In this document: one piece after another, positions 26,539 to 35,868 of the stretch
How the letters are laid out: each line of letters starts with the position of its first letter
Numbering within the stretch: position 1 is the stretch's first letter
Origin: Polyodon spathula
Lineage: Eukaryota > Chordata > Actinopteri > Acipenseriformes > Polyodontidae
Assembly: GCF_017654505.1 (NCBI RefSeq)
Contig: NC_054571.1
Span: 4,620,041 to 4,684,040, forward strand
DNA length: 64,000 nucleotides
Direction of reading: 5' to 3'
The notes under the pieces: model-generated
What the model was told of the DNA's origin: nothing
The model's database searches: none
The model's input: only the letters and a program-made list of their open reading frames with translations
Program-made: the position numbers and the translations under genes

Positions 26539-26744
26539 TTGCATTAAAATTTATGAAAAAACGGAACTGTTTTTCCTAAAGGATCAGAGGGAATTTCTTT
26601 GTGAGATTGCAGTGTGTTATATATATATATATAGTATATAGATATATCTATATATATTATATATATATATATATATTATATATATATAAGACCATATTCT
26701 TGTTTACAAACGAAACGGCTAGGCCAACAGCCCATTCGGCCCAT

Positions 26745-29530
26745 CTTGCTCGTTTGGTTGTTAGTAGCTTATTGATCCCAGAATCTCATCAAGCAGCTTC
26801 TTGAAGGATCCCAGGGTGTCAGCTTCAACAACATTACTGGGGAGTTGATTCCAGACCCTCACAATTCTCTGTGTAAAAAAGTGCCTCCTATTTTCTGTTC
26901 TGAATGCCCCTTTGTCTAATCTCCATTTGTGACCCCTGGTCCTTGTTTCTTTTTTCAGGCTGAAAAAGTCCCTTGGGTCGACATTGTCAATACCTTTTAG
27001 AATTTTGAATGCTTAAATTAGGTCGCCACGTAGTCTTCTTTGTTCAAGACTGAACAGATTCAATTCTTTTAGCCTGTCTGCATATGACATGCCTTTTAAG
27101 CCCGGAATAATTCTGGTCGCTCTTCTTTGCACTCTTTCTAGAGCAGCAATATCTTTTTTATAGCAAGGTGACCAGAACTGCACACAATATTCAAGATGAG
27201 GTCTTACTAGTGCATTGTACAGTTTTAACATTACTTCCCTTGATTTAAATTCAACACTTTTCACAATGTATCCGAGCATCTTGTTAGCCTTTTTTATAGC
27301 TTCCCCACATTGTCTAGATGAAGACATTTCTGAGTCAACAAAAACTCCTAGGTCTTTTTCATAGATTCCTTCTCCAATTTCGGTATCTCCCATATGATAT
27401 TTATAATGTACATTTTTATTTCCTGCATGCAGTACCTTACACTTTTCTCTATTAAATGTCATTTGCCATGTGTCTGCCCAGTTCTGAATCTTGTCTAGAT
27501 CATTTTGAATGACCTTTGCTGCTGCAACAGTGTTTGCCACTCCTCCTACTTTTGTGTCGTCTGCAAATTTAACAAGTTTGCTTACTATACCAGAATCTAA
27601 ATCATTAATGTAGATTAGGAATAGCAGAGGACCTAATACTGATCCCTGTGGTACACCACTGGTTACCACACTCCATTCTGAGGTTTTTCCTCTAATCAGT
27701 ACTGTCTGTTTTCTACATGTTAACCACTCCCTAATCCATGTACATGCGTTTCCTTGAATCCCAACTGCGTTCAGTTTGAGAATTAATCTTTTGTGCGGGA
27801 CTTTGTCAAAAGCTTTCTGGAAATCTAAATAAACCATGTCATATGCTTTGCAATTATCCATTATCGATGTTGCATCCTCAAAAAAATCAAGCAAGTTAGT
27901 TAGACACGATCTCCCTTTCCTAAAACCATGTTGACTGTCTCCCAGGACCCTGTTACCATATAGGTAATTTTCCATTTTGGATCTTATTATAGTTTCCATA
28001 AGTTTGCATATAATAGAAGTCAGGCTTACTGGTCTGTAGTTACCTGGTTCAGTTTTGTTTCCCTTTTTGTGGATCGGTATTACGTTTGCAATTTTCCAAT
28101 CTGTCGGTACCACCCCTGTGTCAAGAGACTGCTGCATGATCTTGGTTAGCGGTTTGTAAATTACTTCTTTCATTTCTTTGAGTACTACTGGGAGGATCTC
28201 ATCCGGCCCAGGGGATTTGTTTATTTTAAGAGCTCCTAGTCCCTTTAACACTTCTGCCTCAGTTATACTAAAGTTATTTAAAACTGCATATGAACTGGAT
28301 GACATGTGGGGCATGTTGTCAGTATCTTCCTTTGTAAAAACTTGTGAAAAGTAATCATTGAATATATTTGCTATTTTTTTTTTCTTCATCTACGATTTTG
28401 CCATTTGTATCTCTTAAACATTTAATCTCCTCTTTGAATGTTCGCTTGCTGTTGTAATATTGGAAAAACATTTTGGAATTGGTTTTAGCTCCCTTAGCAA
28501 TGTTCATTTCTATTTCTCTCTTGGCCTTTCTGACTTCCTTTTTGACTTGCGTTTGCAGTTCTGTGTACTCTTTCTGTGTACTTTCTTTTTGGTCCTTTTT
28601 TAATGCTCTGTAAAGTGTCTTTTTTCACTGAATATTTTTTTTAATTGATCTATTAAACCATTTTGGCAATTTAGTTTTACATTTAGATTTGTCTACTTTA
28701 GGGATGTAATTGTTTTGCGCCTCTAGTACTACATTTTTGAAGAACAACCATCCTTCTTCTGTGGGTGTTTTCTCTATTTTACTCCAATCTACTTCTGTTA
28801 GTCTCTGTTTCATACCTTCATGGTTTGCTTTTCTAAAATTTAAACCTTAGCTTTAGTCTTTACTTTTGGGATTTTAAAGAACACTTCAAATGTGGTTCTC
28901 TGACCTCTGTTTTAGTTATTCTATCTTCGTTATTTGAAAAGACTAAATCAAGGCATGCCTCCCCTCTAGTGGGTGCCTTCACAAATTGTGTTAGGAAGCA
29001 GTCATTTATCATTTACACCATTTCTATTTCATCCTTCGTGCTCCCCACCAGGTTTTCCCATTTTATTTGGGGGAAGCTGAAATCCCCCATTAGTATGGCT
29101 TCTCCTTTGCTACACGCATTTCTAATGTCATTGTATAACAGATTATTTTGCTCACCGTCTGAATCTGGCGGTCTATAGGATGCTCCTATTATTATGCCCT
29201 TTGAATTTTTGTCCGTTATTCTGACCCATATTGATTCGGTTTTATTTTCTTTGTCCAGGTTTAACACTTGGGCTTCAAGACTGTTTCTTATGTATAGTGC
29301 CACCCCTCCTCCTCTTCTGTCCTGCCTGTCTTTCCTATACAGTGTATACCCACAAATATTATATTCATCCCCATCACTCTCAGACAACCAAGTTTCTGTA
29401 ACACCTATCACATCATAGTTACCTGTTAGTGCAGTAGCTTCAAGTTCTAGAATTTTGTTTCTGATACTTCTAGCATTTAGATAAATACATTTAATGGTTG
29501 TCTTACCTGAGTTGTTGTTCTTGTTTTGAT
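26745..29530 (-). pseudogene. CR1 ORF2 pseudogene (endonuclease and reverse transcriptase)
   Basis: The endonuclease (29411 down to 29013) stops at a GAA-to-TAA change after EIEM V. Further frame breaks occur between 29013 and 28390. The RT domain (28389-27013) is open for 458 codons with [36 protein letters not shown] and FADDTK, then ends at a CAA-to-TAA change, losing about 85 C-terminal residues. It cannot mobilise itself. Confidence 0.88.
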
Positions 29531-29575
29531 GCGGTCTCCCTTCTGTTTTTTTGTTGATTTCTCCCCCCTTCCTTT

Positions 29576-30520
29576 CTAGTTTAAATGCTTCTGAACCTGC
29601 TCGAGGTTTTTTTCTCCAAGTAGACTGGTTCCCTTGTTATTTAAGTGCAGTCCGTCCCGTCTATACAGATAGTCCTCGTTGTAGAATGTGGTCCAATGAT
29701 CAAGATAGGTGAAGCCTTCCCGTGTGCACCACGTCTTCAGCCATGCGTTTTGATTAATTATTTCCAGCTGTCTATATGGTCTTTTGCAAGGTGCCGGTAG
29801 TATACCAGAAAATACCACAGTTTTGCTTTTCTCTTTTAATTTCCTTCCTAGCTCTCTGAATTTGTTTTGCAGGGATTTTGGTCTGTCTCTTCCAATGTTG
29901 TTTGTACCGATGTGGACGACTACTACCAACTCGTCTCCTGTTCGTTCTAGGAGCCTGTCCATGTTCTCAGTGATGTGCTTGACCGAGGCTCCCGGAAGGC
30001 AGCACACTGTTGTAGTAAGGGGGTCCAAACTGTGAATTGAACTTGCTGTGTTTCACAATATGGAGTCCCCAACAATCATGACCTCCCTTCTTTTTGCTGT
30101 CTGGTCACCACTGTCAATGGGGTCCTGGATGTTGTTCCTTTCGTTCTCTTGTTGTTGGTTCTGCTCATCAAAATTCTGAAGTGACTCAGATTTGTTGTTT
30201 GTTTTGATTTCTGGTGGTTGTGTTTGAGGAAGTTTCTTTTTTTCCCTGCTTCTGCCTTCCTGAACCCAGCTGTTCTGACCTTCTATCTCCCTGGTGGCGT
30301 TCAGTCTGTTAGGGGTGATGCAGACTTCCATGAATTGTGGGTGTGCCAGTTCCTCAAGATCCTGTTGCTGTCACACTTCTTCCAGCTCCATTTCTAGCAT
30401 ACTTACTAGTTTATGCAAGTCCTGGATCGCGCAGCACTTTACGCACACTTGGTTTAGCTCCGCTGGGTTTTCTTGGATTTCCCACATCAAGCAGGTTTCA
30501 CAGATTACTGGCTTGAAGAC
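29576..30520 (-). pseudogene. CR1 ORF1 pseudogene (SGNH esterase type)
   Basis: Reading from about 30520 down, the sequence encodes the same protein as the intact ORF1 at 34921. There are at least two Arg-to-stop (AGA to TGA) changes: one after LEEV near 30370 and one right after the GDSIL catalytic block near 30050. The C-terminal two thirds of the esterase domain (DPLTTTVCCLPGAS to EQVQKHLN) is still open. The end keeps the T TTA AAC TAG arrangement (29576-29585). Confidence 0.88.
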
Positions 30521-31462
30521 CATGTTGAGGGTTTTTTTTTTTTTTGAAGTTTAGTTTTTTCTGCAGCCGTCAGCCTGCTTTCAAACTGCTTCTAAACTGC
30601 TCTGTACTTTTCCATGCCTGTACTTCTCCCACTCGCTGTCGCTTCCACTCGCTGTCGCTGGAAAGACTGCCTCGTTTAACTGTGTTGTTCTGCTGTGCTG
30701 TTGGCTCCTCCCCTCGCCCGTGTCTCAAAACGGTGCTGAATTTGAATCAGCTGCTCCGAGTTTCAGCTTGTTTGTTATCAGAAAAACACACGCGGCTGTT
30801 TGACTTTGAGCTGCTGCTGTGTTTCCCCAATGTCCTGTGTTTTCTGATTAAAGCAATTAAAGATGCAATTTCTCCTTACTGCTTCTAAACTGCTCTGTAC
30901 TTTTCCACGCCTGTACTTCTCCCACTCGCTGTCGCTGTATAACAATAAAATCATTTTGTTGAAAATATCAGTTCACCTATACTACTATTGCCCAGCTTCA
31001 AACCAGACTAGTACGACTACTGGTACCACGGGGAAAAAAAATGCTACGACTACAGCTGTACAATTACTACTAATAATAATGACAACAGTAAAAGTGTTGG
31101 ATATATAGGGGTGTTCAATCACTCTTCTCTATAGATTCTACAAGTCCAACCTTTATTTTACAACTGAGTTGCTGAAGGTCAGGGTGGTAACCAAGCAAGC
31201 CCTGTTTTGTAATGGGACAGCCCATCTCTAGTGTGTCCAGTACGAATGCACGGGCGGGGTCATGCATTTATTTCCAGTCTTTTGGATCGTTTCCAGGTCG
31301 TGCCTATGTGGATTGACATTCTGAGGCTTTGCCTGCGTCGCTCTGTCCAGTGTCGATGCAGTTTAAGTATAACAGATTGTCTGACACTTGGACATGTGTT
31401 TAACCTAATATAGCAGCAGACACCCTGTTTTAAAATGAAAACAGCAAATGGAAGTCCACAAA

Positions 31463-31826
31463 CTGTATGGAGGGATTACATGCACTGCAGAGAGATTGCA
31501 GGCATTGGAGAGGGATTACAGGCACTGCAGAGGGATTACAGGCACTGTAGAGGGATTACAGTCACTGCAGAGGGATTACAGGCACTGCAGAGGGATTACA
31601 GTCAATGCAGAGGGATTACAATCACTGCAGAGGGATTACAGACACTGCAGAGGGATTACAATCACTGCAGGGTGATTACAGTCAATGCAGAGGGATTACA
31701 ATCACTGCAGAGGGATTACAGTCAATGCAGGGGGATTACAGTCACTGCAGAGGGATTACAATCACTGCAGAGGGATTACAATCACTGCAGAGGGATTACA
31801 GTCACTGCAGAGGGATTACAATCACT
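31463..31826. repeat. 20-bp minisatellite, ~18 copies
   Basis: The unit is GCAGAGGGATTACAGTCACT with AATCACT, GTCAATG and GACACTG variants. Period exactly 20. Confidence 0.95.
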
Positions 31827-33267
31827 CTCACACTGTGGTCAGATAGCTAGGATTTCATGAATTTATAAAATAAAGATTGTCCGGATAACAATTTGTTCAG
31901 TAAATTTGATAAAAAGGGGATGTCAATTATCCAGACTTCCTTTCTTCCAGCCTTCCTTTTCCATGGCATTTATTTTGTTTGGTTGAGTTTCAGGAAAAAT
32001 ACAGACCTCCACAGAATTAGATGAAGAGCAAGTTTTGACTTGCAGGCAGCTTCCAGACATTGGAAGATAATAGGGGGTTGGCAGGAGGTAATTGCAGTGT
32101 AACAGCCTTCCACAGCAGGTGCAAATTATACTAATTTGTATTAAATCTTGCCATTATAATTATTATTTTTTTGTCTCTGGGGGGGTCCGATCTTCCCTTG
32201 GCATTGTACACCTATAATTTTAATTAAGAGTTAAGGATGTGATCATCTGTATTGCTACAGTACAGTTAAGATTGCTAATACGCAGCACATCTTCAAGTAA
32301 GTTCACTTACGTTATATACTGCGAAGTTGAATAGAATTATCTATTCCTGCAGTGGTAAAAAATCGGTTTTATTAACATTTTTGTTGATCTATTTTACAAC
32401 CATATACATTAATGCATTCTGTGTAGGTAGCCTAATAATTTTTAAGTGGTGTCATATTTTGCAGTTTGGACTTGCTCAGACTGTACAAAATTATTTGTCT
32501 GACAATAAGAAGCTCAACCCATGTAGTATTAACTTAAAATAAATCTTTTGAGTAGTCAGTTTTAGAAATGCTGCACTCCAAATCACAAACTTTTACAAAT
32601 ACATATATCACAAATTATGTTGCAAGAATTCCTCAAATGCGTTTCTTACATTGATAAGGGTTTTCCTTACTGAAGCAGAGCATTGAAACATCATATTCAG
32701 CTGAGACATTGCAGTTTCCCTTTGTGTGGGTTATACCAATAATTTAAGACCTGTGAATGTAACAATACATTTATGTAGAGACCATTTGTCATTGGCACAC
32801 CAGGAGAGACATCAAATGCATAAGACCTTTCAAAGGCACTGAAAAGCTTAAACAGACTATTTAGCATCTGTGAGAAATTTGAACAGGGGTACAAATCTTT
32901 GCATTTTTTTTAATGTTTAGTTTTAATTTTACTTGTTAAGGACATGCGCTGCCACGTTGCCATGTCTTTATCAGTGATGCCACACACTGAGTAATCTTCA
33001 GATTTGGTACACTGTCGTATTCTGTGAGTCTTCATTTTTAACACCTAGATCGTGTGGTCAGATGTAATCTACAGTTTACCAAATCGCTTGGTTTCCATGC
33101 AGTTTATAAAATCCAAATTCTCCCTCCACCATTGTGAGAATGCAAATATCACACACAAGACTCACACTATAGGAAGTGTGCGGTCAAAAACTAGTACAGT
33201 TGCTAAGGGTGGGTAAATTGTCTTCTCCCACTAAAAGGCTGCACAAATTGACTATAAACTGTTTTGC

Positions 33268-33295
33268 TGTTTTTTTTTTTTTTTTTTTTTTTTTT
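33268..33295. repeat. poly-T tract
   Basis: A run of about 25 T. Confidence 0.9.
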
Positions 33296-33480
33296 GCATA
33301 GAATCAAGTTGTAAAACCGTAGTATATGTAGCCCTGGCAAGCTTCATTGATCAAAGAGAAAAACAAAAAAGCATACAACCTTTTCATTAAGCTATTTTTT
33401 TTTTCCATTTGCAGGTGACCCCTAAAATGATAGTGCTTCATAATTTTGTTGTGTATAAAAATACTGAAGCTGCTACAATG

Positions 33481-33553
<73 letters not shown>
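33481..33553. repeat. (TA)n microsatellite
   Basis: Alternating TA with one phase switch in the middle. Confidence 0.95.
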
Positions 33554-33555
<2 letters not shown>

Positions 33556-33963
33556 ATGGTGGTTAGGGAAAATCCCTTTAAAAGCGTATAGAAAATTTTA
33601 GATTATAGTGCGTCGTTCATAATGTTTGGTGATCGGATTGTTGATTGCTTTAAGTTTTCTTAGCACTAAGATGAGATACAATTCATGTTACACTAGCCTT
33701 AAGCAGCATCTATCATGGGTAGCTACCAAGAACAAAAAAAGTCACGTTTCTACTCCAAAATTTATTAAAGTAGCATAACAGGTGAATTACCGTCTACTGA
33801 GGAATTTGCTGAACTCGTATGGGCTACTAGTGTGCAGGGTCCAAACCCAAAAAATACAATAACATTTTACTGGCGAAAGCCTTACACTTCAAATGTTCAA
33901 ATTCTATATCATTGACATAAAGTGCTGGATTTGAGGATCAGAATTGTTGAAGCTAACCTGTAG

Positions 33964-33996
<33 letters not shown>

Positions 33997-34220
33997 GTAT
34001 TTGTGTATTTGTGTAAAGTTTTGTCTGGATTTTTGTTTTGTTTCTCTTTGTTTTATTTATTTGTTTATTTTTGGGTGGCCGGTGAGACAGGCTGCACTTG
34101 CGGTTCTTCAACACAACCTAAAAACTTCTTATAAACCCAGTTTAAGAAAGCTGCATGATTTGCCAAATTGCAACACTGACAGAAACACTCAAATATAACC
34201 TCACACATTTTAATATTAAT

Positions 34221-34410
34221 TACAAAATGGTAAAAAAAATCTATCTGTTACATGTTCTGGGTAAACTCCACACTGATCAATGAGAAGAAACCTGGAATAT
34301 GTCCACAATGTAATTGGATTTCATAGATCTCATTTTGGACAACACATTTGCTCATTTGCTTGGTTTTTACCTAAAACATGTATATATTTTCAAATATGTA
34401 ATATATTTGT
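34221..34410 (+). repeat. ~190-bp direct repeat, copy A
   Basis: The segment containing TTACATGTTCTGGGTAAACT and ATGAGAAGAAACCTGGAATA is repeated in the same orientation at 40390-40580 with few differences. The intact CR1 element lies between the two. Confidence 0.85.
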
Positions 34411-34519
34411 TGAATTCTGAAAGAGAATTTCTCTCACTAAAAGAAAACTACATATAAACCGGAATTGCCTTAAAGGTACCAAAATAGAATGCCAAAAAGC
34501 CAATTACATTTCTCAGGTC

Positions 34520-34920
34520 TCAGTCTTCCCAGCGACAGCAAGTGGGAGAAGTACAGCGTGGAAAAGTACAGAGCAGTTTCGAAGCAGAAAGGAGAAATTG
34601 CATCTTGAATTGCTTTAATCAGAAAACAGAGGACATTGGGGAAACACAGCCGCGTGTGTTTTTCTGATAACAAACAAGCTGAAACTCGGAGCAGCTGATT
34701 CAAATTCAGCGCCGTTTTGAGACACGGGCGAGGGGAGGAGCCGACAGCACAGCAGAACAACGCAGTTAAACGAGGCAGTCTTCCCAGCGACAGCGAGTGG
34801 AAGCGACAGCAAGTGGGAGAAGTACAGGCGTGGAAAAGTACAGAGCAGTTTCGAAGCAGATTGAAAGCAGGTTGACGGCTGCAGAAGAAACTAAACTTCA
34901 AAAAAAAAAAAACCCTCAAC
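34520..34920 (+). promoter_or_regulatory. CR1 5' UTR with duplicated monomer
   Basis: Two ~85-bp related blocks are separated by about 175 bases, and both are also present in the minus-strand copy. GC-rich repeated 5' UTR monomers commonly act as internal promoters of LINEs. No TATA box is obvious. The promoter role is inference. Confidence 0.55.
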
Positions 34921-35868
34921 ATGGTCTTCAAGCCAGTAATCTGTGACACCTGCTTGATGTGGGAAATCCGAGAAAACCCAGCGGAGCTAAACCAAGTGTG
35001 CGTAAAGTGCCGCGCGATCCAGGATTTGCATAAACTAGTAAGTATGCTAGAAATGGAGCTGGAAGAAGTGAGACAGCAACAGGATCTTGAGGAACTGGCA
35101 CACCCACAATTCATGGAAGTCTGCATCACCCCTAACAGACTGAAAGCCACCAGGGAGATAGAAGGTCAGAACAGCTGGGTTCAGGTAGGCAGAAGCAGGG
35201 AAAAAAAGAAACTTCGTCAAACACAACCACCAGAAATCAAAACAACCAACAGATTTGAGTCACTTCAGAATTGTGATGAGCAGAACCAACAACAAGAGAA
35301 TGAAAGGAACAACATCCAGGACCCTATTGACAGTGGTGACCAGACAGCAAAAAGAAGGGAGGTCATGATTGTTGGGGACTCCATATTGAGAAACACAGCA
35401 AGTTCAGTTCGCAGTTTGGACCCCCTTACTACAACAGTGTGCTGCCTTCCGGGAGCCTCGGTCAAGCACATCACTGAAAACGTGGACAGGCTCCTAGAAC
35501 GAACAGGAGACGACCCGGTAGTAGTCGTCCACATCGGTACAAACAACATTGGAAGAGACAGACCAAAATCCCTGCAAAACAAATTCAGAGAGCTAGGAAG
35601 GAAATTAAAAGAGAAAACCAAAACTGTGGTATTTTCTGGTATACTACCCGCACCTTGCAAAGGACCATATGGACAGCTGGAAATAATAAATCAAAACCAA
35701 TGGCTGAAGACGTGGTGCACACGGGAAGGCTTCACCTATCTTGATCATTGGACCACTTTCTACAACGAGGACTATCTGTATAGACGGGATGGACTGCATT
35801 TAAATAACAAGGGAACTAGTCTACTTGGAGAAAAGATCCTCGAGCAGGTTCGGAAGCATTTAAACTAG
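34921..35868 (+). CDS. CR1 ORF1 protein: zinc-finger, coiled coil, SGNH esterase
   Basis: The 315-residue first protein of a CR1 LINE, intact. A Cys4 cluster lies at residues 8-30 (C8, C11, C27, C30), a predicted short coiled coil at about 35-60, a polar Gln/Asn-rich linker at 75-145, and an SGNH/GDSL esterase domain at 148-315. The catalytic blocks are visible: GDS at 152-154, GTNN at 206-209 and DGLH at 290-293. CR1 ORF1 proteins with esterase and PHD-like domains are an established class; the protein is thought to bind element RNA and act at membranes or in RNP assembly. The start is the first ATG after an A-run. The end is notable: the last sense codons TTA AAC preceded by T, then TAG, form a canonical -1 slippery heptamer with ORF2 in the -1 frame. 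Confidence 0.93.
   Translation: MVFKPVICDTCLMWEIRENPAELNQVCVKCRAIQDLHKLVSMLEMELEEVRQQQDLEELAHPQFMEVCITPNRLKATREIEGQNSWVQVGRSREKKKLRQTQPPEIKTTNRFESLQNCDEQNQQQENERNNIQDPIDSGDQTAKRREVMIVGDSILRNTASSVRSLDPLTTTVCCLPGASVKHITENVDRLLERTGDDPVVVVHIGTNNIGRDRPKSLQNKFRELGRKLKEKTKTVVFSGILPAPCKGPYGQLEIINQNQWLKTWCTREGFTYLDHWTTFYNEDYLYRRDGLHLNNKGTSLLGEKILEQVRKHLN
35859..35868 (+). promoter_or_regulatory. candidate -1 ribosomal frameshift site (T TTA AAC TAG)
   Basis: The heptamer TTTAAAC is in the zero frame of ORF1 as T-TTA-AAC and is directly followed by the ORF1 stop TAG. A -1 slip gives TTT AAA CTA GAA and enters the ORF2 frame, which is open from 35820 (after a TAG at 35817). The other CR1 copy keeps the same arrangement. 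I see no clear downstream stem-loop; the next 60 bases are A/G rich. Confidence 0.55.

Larger units (their letters stand above)
26695..30937 (-). mobile_element. CR1 non-LTR retrotransposon, full length but dead
   Basis: A minus-strand element collinear with the intact copy at 34520-38785. It has two 5' UTR repeats (about 30576-30665 and 30880-30937), ORF1, ORF2 and the 3' end with the GCAAGATGGGCCGAATGG block. Its 3' end abuts a TA microsatellite at 26619-26690. The two copies remain very similar throughout by eye, so both inserted fairly recently. Confidence 0.9.

Noticed and set aside
31435..31860. 141-codon frame of repeated RDYxHCRGIT
   Set aside because: Translation of the 20-bp minisatellite.
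34470..35150. 226-codon minus-strand frame across the CR1 5' region
   Set aside because: It is the antisense of CR1 ORF1 and its 5' UTR; the same antisense frame appears, broken, in the other copy.
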